Notes: generated by a model from the sequence alone, not told the origin. DNA of 8,181 bases from JAEUMW01 sp039807745 (GCA_039807745.1 JBDHRV010000151.1:1-8181); one strand, 5' to 3'; counted from the first letter of the stretch, positions 1 to 6,528 are shown. Numbers and translations are program-made.

Positions 1-45
1 GCTCCGCCATGCGTCGAAACCCTGCCCGCTCCCCGCGTCACTGAG

Positions 46-51
46 TAGAAT
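46..51 (+). promoter_or_regulatory. Possible -10 element for a near-leaderless transcript of the YcgG-family gene
   Basis: TAGAAT matches the sigma70 -10 consensus TATAAT at five of six positions. It ends 9 bases before the ATG at 61. Transcription starting about seven bases after the hexamer would begin near 58, leaving almost no 5' untranslated region, and no Shine-Dalgarno sequence lies between this box and the ATG. No good -35 hexamer is present at 16-18 bases spacing, so the promoter is weak on sequence alone. The same bases include an in-frame TAG (46-48), which blocks any upstream extension of the gene. Confidence 0.3.
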
Positions 52-60
52 GCAACCCCC

Positions 61-897
61 ATGGAAATCGTGGTCTTAGACAAACTGACAGCGGCAGCGG
101 CCGCCAGCACCCCCTCGCGGCCCTGGAATCCGCTGGCGAACGATCCCCTGGCACGTGAGGCATCCGGCTACGCGACCTTCGTCGACAGCGCGGTTGTTCA
201 CCCGTTGTCCCCGGGGCGGGCTGCCGAGGCCGACCTGGCTGCGGCGCACGAGAACTTGCGGGCGCGGGTGATGGGCGAGGGGTTTCCGTGCGTGGGTGCC
301 AAGTCGGCGTTCAATCGCAGAACCTATCGCTTCGGCCTCTACCCAGAGCTCGCCACCCCCGCCGCCGTGTCCGGGGTCTGCTACGATCTCTACGAATTCA
401 GCCACGAGTTTCGGGACATCGGGGATCGGTTCGTGAGCTTCATTGCCATGTTCCGCAGCCCAGCCATCGAGTCCGAGCTGCACTTCGAGGAACTGCTCTG
501 GCGGCAGCTGCAGTGCATGCACGAACTCGACGGCATGCACTTCTCCTGGGATGCGCGCGTGAGCTCGGATCCGGCTCATCCGGAGTTCTCGTTCAGCATC
601 GGCGGACGCGGATTCTTCGTCGTGGGTCTGCATCCTGTCGCCTCGCGCCTGGCGCGCACGGTCGGGCATCCGAGTCTGGTGTTCAATCTCCACGAGCAGT
701 TCGACCACCTCCGTGCCCGCGGCAAGTTCGAAACGATGAAGCGCATCATCCGTGCGCGCGACATGGCGTACCAGGGCTCGATCAATCCGGTGCTGAAGGA
801 CTTCGGCGAGAGCTCGGAGGCCCGGCAATACTCGGGGCGCGCCGTACCCGACGCATGGGTGTGCCCCTTCCACAAGACGAAGACCGAGGACCGATGA
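61..897 (+). CDS. YqcI/YcgG family protein, likely heme-dependent N-oxygenase (GntA-like)
   Basis: This 278-residue protein covers the whole YqcI/YcgG family. Visible hallmarks are FPCVGAKSAFN (C77), a central acidic/aromatic helix region, GGRGFFVVGLHP (H191), SLVFNLHEQF (H211), then RARDMAYQGSINP, SEARQYSGR and the C-terminal WVCPFH (C268). From family knowledge, GntA of guanitoxin biosynthesis belongs here and is a heme-dependent N-hydroxylase of a guanidino substrate; most members are uncharacterised. The substrate of this copy is unknown. There is no signal peptide or membrane segment, so it should be cytoplasmic. An in-frame TAG at 46-48 makes ATG 61 the first possible start, though no ribosome binding site precedes it. 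The stop overlaps the next gene by 4 bases (ATGA), indicating translational coupling to the DUF1989 partner. The family call is strong; the hydroxylase activity is inferred. Confidence 0.88.
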   Translation: MEIVVLDKLTAAAAASTPSRPWNPLANDPLAREASGYATFVDSAVVHPLSPGRAAEADLAAAHENLRARVMGEGFPCVGAKSAFNRRTYRFGLYPELATPAAVSGVCYDLYEFSHEFRDIGDRFVSFIAMFRSPAIESELHFEELLWRQLQCMHELDGMHFSWDARVSSDPAHPEFSFSIGGRGFFVVGLHPVASRLARTVGHPSLVFNLHEQFDHLRARGKFETMKRIIRARDMAYQGSINPVLKDFGESSEARQYSGRAVPDAWVCPFHKTKTEDR

Positions 898-1493
898 CGA
901 CTTCAGCGCCGACGTTCAACCGCATCCCGCCGCAGTCGGGCGCCGCGTTTCGCTTGCAGCGGGGGCAGGTGCTGCGGGTCGTCGATCCGCAGGGCGAGCA
1001 GGTTGCCGATCTCTTCGCCTTTGCCGATCACGACCACGCGTGCTGGCTCTCGTCGGGACGCTCGCTCGACTACGCCGGCAGGATCTACCTCACGTCGGGC
1101 GACGTGCTCTACGCGAACGACAGCCGACCGATGTTCACGATCCTCGACGATACGGTCGGACGCCACGACTTCCTGCTGACGCCCTGCAGCCAGGAAATGT
1201 TCGAGATCCTGTACCGGCACCGCGGCCACCACCCGAGCTGCTTCGAGAACCTCTATACCAGCCTGGCCCGCTTTGGCATCAGACCGGAGCAGATCGCGAC
1301 CACGTTCAACATCTTCATGAACGTCACCATCGATCCGCAGGGAAAGCTCGACGTGGGCATACCCACCTCTCGCGCCGGTGATCACCTCGATCTCAGAGCG
1401 GAGATGGACATGGTCTGCGGCCTCACCGCATGCTCGGCGGAAGGCTCCAACAATGGCTGCTTCAAGCCGATCGACTTCGCGATCATCGGCTGA
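894..1493 (+). CDS. DUF1989 / urea-carboxylase-associated family protein
   Basis: This is a 199-residue protein of usual family length. It shows the N-terminal GQVLRVVDPQGEQVADLFAF block, the motif HDFLLTPCSQEMFE (H91, C98), HHPSCFENLYTSLARFGI (H112, H113, C116), the NIFMNVTIDPQGKL block, and the C-terminal RAEMDMVCGLTACS ending in FKPIDFAI (C175, C180). The conserved Cys and His residues are the likely metal ligands of this fold. Characterised relatives include the paired carboxyguanidine deiminase subunits CgdA/CgdB that work beside urea/guanidine carboxylase, so the family can act on carboxylated guanidines. Here no carboxylase or second DUF1989 gene is present, and the partner is a YcgG protein instead. 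GAGG at 886-889 is a short-spaced ribosome site inside the upstream gene. The frame is open back to 288, but that part lies within the YcgG gene and has shadow-like composition. The family is clear; the reaction is unknown. Confidence 0.88.
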   Translation: MTTSAPTFNRIPPQSGAAFRLQRGQVLRVVDPQGEQVADLFAFADHDHACWLSSGRSLDYAGRIYLTSGDVLYANDSRPMFTILDDTVGRHDFLLTPCSQEMFEILYRHRGHHPSCFENLYTSLARFGIRPEQIATTFNIFMNVTIDPQGKLDVGIPTSRAGDHLDLRAEMDMVCGLTACSAEGSNNGCFKPIDFAIIG

Positions 1494-1538
1494 AGCCGCC
1501 GATCATCGCTGGCTGCCACCGCTGTCCCGGAACCACGC

Positions 1539-2864
1539 ATGCCAAGACTGATCGACCGCCTCACCGATGCCTTCAAGCGCTCCGTGGTCATCGACGACCA
1601 GCTGCGCTACCGGCGCCAGTACTATGAGCCGGTACGCCAACTGCTGCGCGAGCTCGATACGATGGACCGCAGCGCTCGGCAGGCGCTCGCCGAGCGCCTC
1701 ACGGCCCGCACCCTGCAATGGGCAGCCCGGCTGCCGGGCGGTCTGCCGGCGGAGATCCCTTTGGCGGAGCGGCCGGTCATCGAAAAAGACGACGTGCGCG
1801 CGCATCCCGAGCGCTTCTTCACACCGGCGTTCATCCGCATCCCGGCCGCGACCAGCGGCACGACCGGAATACCGGTCAGGCTGGTGCGATCGTTTGCCAA
1901 CGTCGCCGCCGAGCAGGCGTTCATCGACGATCTGCTGGGGGTTTGGAACTACACGTTCAGGGGCGCACGCATGGCGCGCCTGCGCGCCGACAACGTCAAG
2001 CCGCAAAGCGACCGCAAGCCACCCTTCGGACAATACCGCGACGGCGGACGGCTGCTGCTGCTGTCGTCCAATCACCTGAGCGCGCTCACCGTCGACTGGT
2101 ACTACGAGGCCTTGCGCGGTCTGCGCCCGGACATCCTCTTCACGCATCCGAGCTCCGGCGAGGCGCTTGCCCGGCTGCTGCAACAGCGCGGACTTTCGCT
2201 CGAGATCCCGGTCGTGCTGACATCATCCGAGATGCTGCACCCGGCGGGCAGGCTGCTCATGGAAAGCGTGTTCAACGCGACGGTCATCGACTACTACGGG
2301 ATGGCCGAGCGCGTCGTGTTCGCGGCCGGCGTCGCTGCCGGGGCCTATTTCTTCAATCCGGCCTATGGTCGCGTCGAGCTCTTTCCGATCGCCGACGGTG
2401 AAGCGCCCGCGGGACACCGCGCGTTCGAGATCGTGGCCACGGGGTACTGGAACGAAGCGATGCCGCTCGCGCGCTACCGCTCCGGCGACCGGGCGATCGT
2501 TCCGGAGTCCTACACCGCGCAGGATCTGGACGACGTCTCCCTGGGGCTCAAACCGGTGGTTTCGATAACGGGGCGCGACAAGGAACACCTGATCTCGCCG
2601 CGCGGTGAAGTCATCGTCGGCCTCACGCACGCCGCGGCCGGCATCAAGGGTCTGGTGCGCATGCAGGTATTGCAGGAGGCGACGGACCGCGCGACGATTC
2701 GGGTCGTGGTCGATCCGCGCGTCGGCCGCATCGATGAACCACAGTTGGTGCGGAATGCGTATGAGTGGGTGCCGGCGGACATGCTGCTCACCGTCGAAGT
2801 CGTCGACGAAATGGAAAGGCTGCCGTCCGGCAAGACGCCGTTCGTCATCCGCCGCTTCACCTGA
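1539..2864 (+). CDS. PaaK/CapK-like adenylate-forming ligase, cysteine-free (copy 1)
   Basis: This 441-residue protein is an ANL-superfamily enzyme of the phenylacetate-CoA ligase / CapK branch, which activates an acid as an acyl-adenylate and passes it to CoA or another acceptor. Motifs seen: phosphate-binding TSGTTG (105-110), SSNHLS, the adenine-region YYGMAE (252-257), RYRSGD (312-317, with the ribose-binding Asp at 317) and a C-terminal LPSGKTPF with K432 as candidate catalytic lysine. It starts at the first ATG after an in-frame stop (the TGA of the DUF1989 gene, 45 bases upstream); the ribosome site is poor. It is homologous to the enzyme at 3007-4371 but has a shorter, different N-terminal region and contains no cysteine, lacking that enzyme's possible zinc site. 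The substrate cannot be read from sequence. It could be an acyl-CoA ligase, an acid-to-amino-sugar ligase or an adenylyltransferase. Confidence 0.85.
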   Translation: MPRLIDRLTDAFKRSVVIDDQLRYRRQYYEPVRQLLRELDTMDRSARQALAERLTARTLQWAARLPGGLPAEIPLAERPVIEKDDVRAHPERFFTPAFIRIPAATSGTTGIPVRLVRSFANVAAEQAFIDDLLGVWNYTFRGARMARLRADNVKPQSDRKPPFGQYRDGGRLLLLSSNHLSALTVDWYYEALRGLRPDILFTHPSSGEALARLLQQRGLSLEIPVVLTSSEMLHPAGRLLMESVFNATVIDYYGMAERVVFAAGVAAGAYFFNPAYGRVELFPIADGEAPAGHRAFEIVATGYWNEAMPLARYRSGDRAIVPESYTAQDLDDVSLGLKPVVSITGRDKEHLISPRGEVIVGLTHAAAGIKGLVRMQVLQEATDRATIRVVVDPRVGRIDEPQLVRNAYEWVPADMLLTVEVVDEMERLPSGKTPFVIRRFT

Positions 2865-2905
2865 GCATTCGGTCGCGGGCGCGAGGGTTTCCTGCCGGCG
2901 CCTGC

Positions 2906-2911
2906 TAAACT
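2906..2911 (+). promoter_or_regulatory. Possible extended -10 element upstream of the second CapK-like gene
   Basis: The sequence TGCTAAACT reads as an extended -10 (TG, one base, then TAAACT, four of six consensus positions). It lies in the 142-base gap between the two CapK-like genes, the widest gap in the window. A start near 2918 would give a leader of about 90 bases. No convincing -35 is seen. If active, it would separate the CapK2-glycosyltransferase-lyase genes from the upstream genes. Confidence 0.22.
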
Positions 2912-2932
2912 GACGCCCTGACCCGCCGGTAC

Positions 2933-2944
2933 CTCGCGCGCGAG
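2933..2944. repeat. 12-base perfect GC palindrome
   Basis: CTCGCGCGCGAG is identical to its reverse complement. It lies in the gap between the two CapK-like genes, downstream of the possible -10 at 2906-2911 and upstream of the start at 3007. It has no T-tract, so it is not a standard terminator. It could be a DNA-binding site or chance in GC-rich DNA. Confidence 0.3.
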
Positions 2945-3006
2945 CGCCAAGCGCGGCGTGCGGTTCGGATTGCTGCCACTTGCCAAACCCTCGTTTCTGA
3001 TCACCG

Positions 3007-4371
3007 ATGTTTGCTTCGTCTCTCTATCGGCGCAGTCCGATCTGGGCGCAGGAGGCGTTGATCTCGCTCCGCGCGTGGTCGCGCGCCCGGCTGCGCGAGG
3101 GGCGAACCTTCGACCGCATGCGCGCCGAGGTCGAAGCATCGCAGTGGTACGGCCCGGAGGCCATGGCGCACTACCGCATGGCCATGCTGTCCCGTATCCT
3201 GCAGCACGCCTACGCCCATTGTGCCTTCTACCGCGAGCGCTTCCGCGAAGCCGGCCTGGAGCCGGACGACATCACGAGCGAATCCGACCTCGCGCAGCTG
3301 CCGCTGCTCGACAAGAGCCAGGTACGCGCGGCGGGGCGCGGCGTTCTGTCGGCCGCGGCGCGCCGGCCGATCTTCGAGGGGGCGACCAGCGGTACGACGG
3401 GCTCTCCTCTCAGGGTGTTCCAGGATCTGCAAGCGATCAATCGCGAAAACGCGTTCATTCAGCGGCAACTCACCTGGGCGGGTTTGGCCCCGAAGGGCAG
3501 GCGCGCATGGCTGCGCGGCGACATGGTGGCGCCGGTGGCGCAAGCCGAGCCGCCATACTGGCGCTTGAGCCGCGCCGAGAACATGCTCATGCTGTCCTCG
3601 TATCACCTGTCGCAGCGCAGCGCGCTGGCCTACCTCGAAGCGCTGTCCCGATTCGACCCGCTCGTCATTCAAACCTACCCTTCGTCGATCGCTTTTCTGG
3701 CGAACTGGCTCGAGACGGCGGGACGCTCTTACGAGGGCGCGTCGCTCCGGGGCATCGTCAGCTCCTCCGAGTCGCTGTCGGACGCGCAGCGAGCGGTGAT
3801 CGAGCGCCGGTTCGGGTGCAGGGTTTTCGACTGGTACGGTCAGTTCGAGCGCGTGGCAGCGATCGGAACGTGCGAGCACGGCAGCTACCACATCATGTCG
3901 GATTACTCGTTGCACGAGTTTCTCCCGGCGGGCGATGGCACGCACGAGATCGTCGGCACCGGCTTCAACAACCTCGCCATGCCCCTCATCCGCTACCGCA
4001 CCGGCGATTTCGTCGAGCTCGCCGAACCCGGTGCGTCATGCCGCTGCGGCCGGAGCTTTCCCCTGGTGCGCGCGATCCACGGCCGCGCCGACGATGTCGT
4101 CAAGCTGCCAGATGGTCGCCACATCGGCCGCCTGGATCACATCTTCAAGGGGGTGAACGGCGTGATCGAGGCGCAGATCAGGCAGGAAGCACTCGATCGC
4201 ATCGACATTCTCGTGGTACCGGGCGCTGGTTACGGCCCTGCGGTCGAAGGGATGCTCCTCGACAACGCGCGCGAGCGGATCGGCAGCAGCGTGGCGATCG
4301 CCGTGCGCCCTGTCGGCAACATCCCGCGCACCGGCAACGGCAAGTTCCGCGGCGTCGTATGCGAGCTATGA
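3007..4371 (+). CDS. CapK/PaaK-like adenylate-forming enzyme (copy 2)
   Basis: This 454-residue protein has the full CapK layout: an N-terminal helical part ending in LPLLDKSQVRA, the phosphate-binding TSGTTG (127-132), SSYHLS, YGQFERV (Y277-E281), RYRTGD (329-334, Asp334) and the C-terminal PRTGNGKFRG with K446 as probable catalytic lysine. C289, H295, C345 and C347 (in CEHGSYH and CRCG) may form a metal site, as in other members of this branch. An in-frame TGA at 2998-3000 fixes ATG 3007 as the earliest start, without a good ribosome site. Such proteins recur in capsule and exopolysaccharide loci, where their exact reaction is mostly undetermined. The stop overlaps the glycosyltransferase start (ATGA), so the two products are made together and probably serve the same glycan. 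The family is sure; the substrate is unknown. Confidence 0.9.
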   Translation: MFASSLYRRSPIWAQEALISLRAWSRARLREGRTFDRMRAEVEASQWYGPEAMAHYRMAMLSRILQHAYAHCAFYRERFREAGLEPDDITSESDLAQLPLLDKSQVRAAGRGVLSAAARRPIFEGATSGTTGSPLRVFQDLQAINRENAFIQRQLTWAGLAPKGRRAWLRGDMVAPVAQAEPPYWRLSRAENMLMLSSYHLSQRSALAYLEALSRFDPLVIQTYPSSIAFLANWLETAGRSYEGASLRGIVSSSESLSDAQRAVIERRFGCRVFDWYGQFERVAAIGTCEHGSYHIMSDYSLHEFLPAGDGTHEIVGTGFNNLAMPLIRYRTGDFVELAEPGASCRCGRSFPLVRAIHGRADDVVKLPDGRHIGRLDHIFKGVNGVIEAQIRQEALDRIDILVVPGAGYGPAVEGMLLDNARERIGSSVAIAVRPVGNIPRTGNGKFRGVVCEL

Positions 4372-5471
4372 GCCCTCGCATTCTGATGCTCGGCACCGCA
4401 CTCGACACGCGGGGCGGGATCTCGTCCGTGGTTCGCGTGTACGAGCAATACGGCCTCTTCGAACGTTTCGGCATCCAGTACATCGCGACGCATTGCGACG
4501 GCTCTGCGGCCAGGAAGCTCTGGCGCGCGTTGGCCGCGATCGCCACCTACGCGACAGCCTTGCTGCGCGGCCCCGCGCTCGTTCACGTGCATGTTGCCTC
4601 CCGCGCGAGCTTCTGGAGAAAGTCGCCCTTCTTTCTGCTGGCCTTCCTGCTCCGGGTTCCGGCCGTCCTGCACCTGCACGGCGCGGAGTTCGCGCTCTTC
4701 TACGACCAGGAGTGCGGAGCGCTGCGCAGGCGCTTCGTAAGCTTCGTCTTCGACCACTGCGCCCGAGTGATCGTGCTCTCGGCAGCATGGAAGGCGTGGG
4801 CGCAACGGATGTGTGAGAACCCGAACGTGCTCGCGATCTACAACCCCGTCCTCTTGCCGCCGAAGCTCCCTCCGTGGGAACGGCGCACGCCGGGGACCGC
4901 GTTGTTCCTGGGCCGTCTCGGCCATCGCAAGGGCACCTACGATCTGCTGGACGCGGCCGCGCGGATCGCCCCCGGCCGGCCGGCCCTGCGACTGCTGCTC
5001 GGCGGCGACGGTGAGCTGGAGACGGTGCGCGCGCGGGCCACGGAGCTCGGTATCGCCGACAAGATCGACCTGCTGGGTTGGGTACGGGGTGAGGACAAGG
5101 AGCGGCTGCTCGCGACGGCGGCGATATACGTGCTGCCTTCGTACAACGAGGGGCTTCCGGTCAGCGTACTCGAGGCCATGGCGGCGGGGCTGCCGATCCT
5201 GACCACCCCGGTCGGTGGCATTCCCGAGGCGGTGACCGACGGCGTCGAGGGTTTCCTGGTCGAGCCCGGCAACGTGGCCGCCCTGGCGGATCGCCTGGAG
5301 CGGCTGCTCGGCGATCCGGCGCTTGCGCGAAGGATGGGAGAAGCGGCGCGGCACAAGGTCGACGTGGCGTTTTCCGCCAACGCAGTGGTGCCGCAAGTGG
5401 AGGCCCTGTACCTCGGCATGGGGTTGCGCGGCGCCGATGTGTCATCGCTCGCGGGCGGATCGACGCGTTAA
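4368..5471 (+). CDS. Glycosyltransferase family 4 (GT-B fold)
   Basis: This 367-residue protein has a typical GT4 architecture. The N-terminal domain begins with ILMLGTALDTRGGISSVV, the glycine loop of GT-B enzymes, followed by HVHVASRASFWRKSP and VLHLHGAEF. The C-terminal domain has FLGRLGHRKGTYDLL (G182, R183, K188), LLLGGDGELE and the retaining E-x7-E motif (E261 and E269 in NEGLPVSVLEAMAAG). It should transfer a sugar from a nucleotide donor to a growing polysaccharide or lipid-linked acceptor at the cytoplasmic face of the membrane; donor and acceptor cannot be told. Start 4368 gives a 4-base overlap with the CapK-like gene; an ATG at 4359 would add three residues and is a real alternative. 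The frame is also open 1.4 kb upstream through the CapK gene, but that stretch is Arg/Ala-rich and not coding. The short hydrophobic segment near FFLLAFLLRV is normal for membrane-associated GT4 enzymes. Confidence 0.93.
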   Translation: MSPRILMLGTALDTRGGISSVVRVYEQYGLFERFGIQYIATHCDGSAARKLWRALAAIATYATALLRGPALVHVHVASRASFWRKSPFFLLAFLLRVPAVLHLHGAEFALFYDQECGALRRRFVSFVFDHCARVIVLSAAWKAWAQRMCENPNVLAIYNPVLLPPKLPPWERRTPGTALFLGRLGHRKGTYDLLDAAARIAPGRPALRLLLGGDGELETVRARATELGIADKIDLLGWVRGEDKERLLATAAIYVLPSYNEGLPVSVLEAMAAGLPILTTPVGGIPEAVTDGVEGFLVEPGNVAALADRLERLLGDPALARRMGEAARHKVDVAFSANAVVPQVEALYLGMGLRGADVSSLAGGSTR

Positions 5472-5504
5472 AAGCAGGATCATTGGAATTCGTCATCGCG
5501 ATCG

Positions 5505-5509
5505 AGGAG
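5505..5509 (+). promoter_or_regulatory. Strong Shine-Dalgarno for the lyase gene
   Basis: AGGAG sits eight bases before the ATG at 5518. It is the best ribosome site in the window. It decides the start, because the same frame is open back to 5323 inside the glycosyltransferase gene. The signal peptide begins directly at this ATG. Confidence 0.75.
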
Positions 5510-5517
5510 AAGCGCAT

Positions 5518-6510
5518 ATGACGCGACCTTTCTTTTGGCCCCTGTTCCTGGTGTGGGCCGCAACCAGCATCCAGAGCCAAGCAGCGAGCCCGGCCCCCGG
5601 CACCGCCGGCGGACTGCCTGGCCCGAACGATCCACGGGTGGTCGCCTGGATCGACCCCGGCCGCCCGTTCGAAGGCTATCCGAAGAGCCGCATCTCGCTG
5701 CAGGTGGGCCAGGACGCCGAGGGCAAGAACATCGAGCGCGACCTCACCACTTTCCCGGACCCCGGCTATCGCGACCCGAACACGTCCGAGTTCACGGTCG
5801 TCCGCACCGCAGATCCCGAACGCACCAGCGGCAAAGCGTTCCGCCACAAGATCGCCGCCGGCATGTCCTATCGGCAGGATAGGAATTATCAGTCGGCGCG
5901 CGCGTCGATCATGTCCAGGTGGGGCGCGACGTCGCCCGCCGTGCTGCACGACGGTGTACCGTACTGGGCAGCGTTCGCGCTCTACGTCGGCAACGACCAT
6001 CCCTTCGACGGCAGCGGCGACCACATCTCGATCCTGTCGCTTGGACACTCCGTAACTAGCAAGATCACCCAGTCCATGAACAAGCTCGACCTACGCAAGG
6101 ACGGCAATCTGCGCTTGTGGGTGCAGTCGAGTGGCGTCCTCGACGGCACGAATGCCACTGCGCAAGGCAGCACGTTCGATTTCCCGGTCAAGAAAGGCGT
6201 CTGGAACTACATCGTCATCCAATGGAAGTACGAGTGGGATCCGGCCAAGGGTCCCTATACGCGGGTGTGGCGGGCCGTCGGCAACGGGCCCGCGGCGCAG
6301 ATCGTCGACACCGACATCCCGAACGCGTTTCGCGAAAGCGCCGGCTTCCATCCGTGGAAGTTCGGGCTGTACATGTGGGACGTCAACAAAGGCTGGGGCT
6401 CGAGCCCGACGCGGACGATCTACACGAAGGGTCTGTACATCTTCAAGGACGAGCCCGGCGACCCGACCCTCGACGCAAGCGCTCTCATCGCACTCTTGAG
6501 GTCGATCTGA
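5518..6510 (+). CDS. Secreted polysaccharide lyase-like protein (heparin lyase I / PL20-type jelly roll)
   Basis: This is a 330-residue protein with an N-terminal signal peptide: TR near the start, hydrophobic residues about 4-18, and a likely cut after A22 or A23 (SQA-A-S). There is no lipobox cysteine. The mature part resembles the concanavalin-like beta-sandwich of the polysaccharide lyase family that includes heparin lyase I. Support comes from the block WNYIVIQWKYEWDP (W229-P242), then a stretch ending in HPWKFGLYMWDVNKGW and a final TIYTKGLYIFKDEPG, where the family has its paired tryptophan and G-L-Y strands. An early FRHKIAAGMSYRQDRNYQSAR block is also consistent. It probably cleaves or binds a polysaccharide in the periplasm or outside. 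Lyases inside exopolysaccharide loci often trim chains or free them for export. It follows the glycosyltransferase by 46 bases. Secretion is well supported; the family is moderate; activity and substrate are not shown. Confidence 0.68.
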   Translation: MTRPFFWPLFLVWAATSIQSQAASPAPGTAGGLPGPNDPRVVAWIDPGRPFEGYPKSRISLQVGQDAEGKNIERDLTTFPDPGYRDPNTSEFTVVRTADPERTSGKAFRHKIAAGMSYRQDRNYQSARASIMSRWGATSPAVLHDGVPYWAAFALYVGNDHPFDGSGDHISILSLGHSVTSKITQSMNKLDLRKDGNLRLWVQSSGVLDGTNATAQGSTFDFPVKKGVWNYIVIQWKYEWDPAKGPYTRVWRAVGNGPAAQIVDTDIPNAFRESAGFHPWKFGLYMWDVNKGWGSSPTRTIYTKGLYIFKDEPGDPTLDASALIALLRSI

Positions 6511-6515
6511 GCCGC

Positions 6516-6528
6516 CCCGGGCGCCGGG
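6516..6528 (+). other. Short GC hairpin just after the lyase stop codon
   Basis: CCCGG, a three-base GCG loop and CCGGG form a compact stem six bases past the TGA at 6508-6510. No T-tract follows, so it is not a classic terminator. It lies 12 bases before the GTG start of the hydrolase gene and could slow ribosome entry there or stabilise the upstream message end. A nearly identical hairpin follows the stop of the UPF0145 gene. Confidence 0.3.

Noticed and set aside
1..44. Possible C-terminal tail of an upstream gene ending at TGA 42-44
   Set aside because: Only 14 codons are visible, rich in Arg and Pro with no motif; it cannot be told from chance.
288..893. Upstream extension of the DUF1989 frame to 288
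   Set aside because: It lies inside the YcgG gene, is Arg/His-rich, and the family's N-terminus matches the start at 894.
61..1493. Complete guanitoxin or D-cycloserine-type biosynthetic cluster
   Set aside because: Only one family overlaps with these pathways; none of the PLP enzymes, kinases, ligases or arginase-like partners is present in the window.
1485..1503. Six-base inverted repeat (ATCGGC / GCCGAT) around the DUF1989 stop as a terminator
   Set aside because: Short stem with a seven-base loop, no T-tract, and only 45 bases to the next gene; most likely chance.
3001..3945. 314-codon open frame on the - strand
   Set aside because: Antisense shadow of the CapK-like gene in GC-rich DNA; composition is Arg/Ala/Val/Glu-heavy with no recognisable domain.
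2958..4367. Long open frame running into the glycosyltransferase frame from upstream (837 codons in total)
   Set aside because: It overlaps the clearly coding CapK-like gene, and its translation there is Arg/Ala/His-rich with no family motif. Only the part from 4368 is real.
4230..5396. 388-codon open frame on the - strand
   Set aside because: Antisense to the glycosyltransferase, low-complexity Arg/Gln/Glu-rich translation, no ribosome site or motif.
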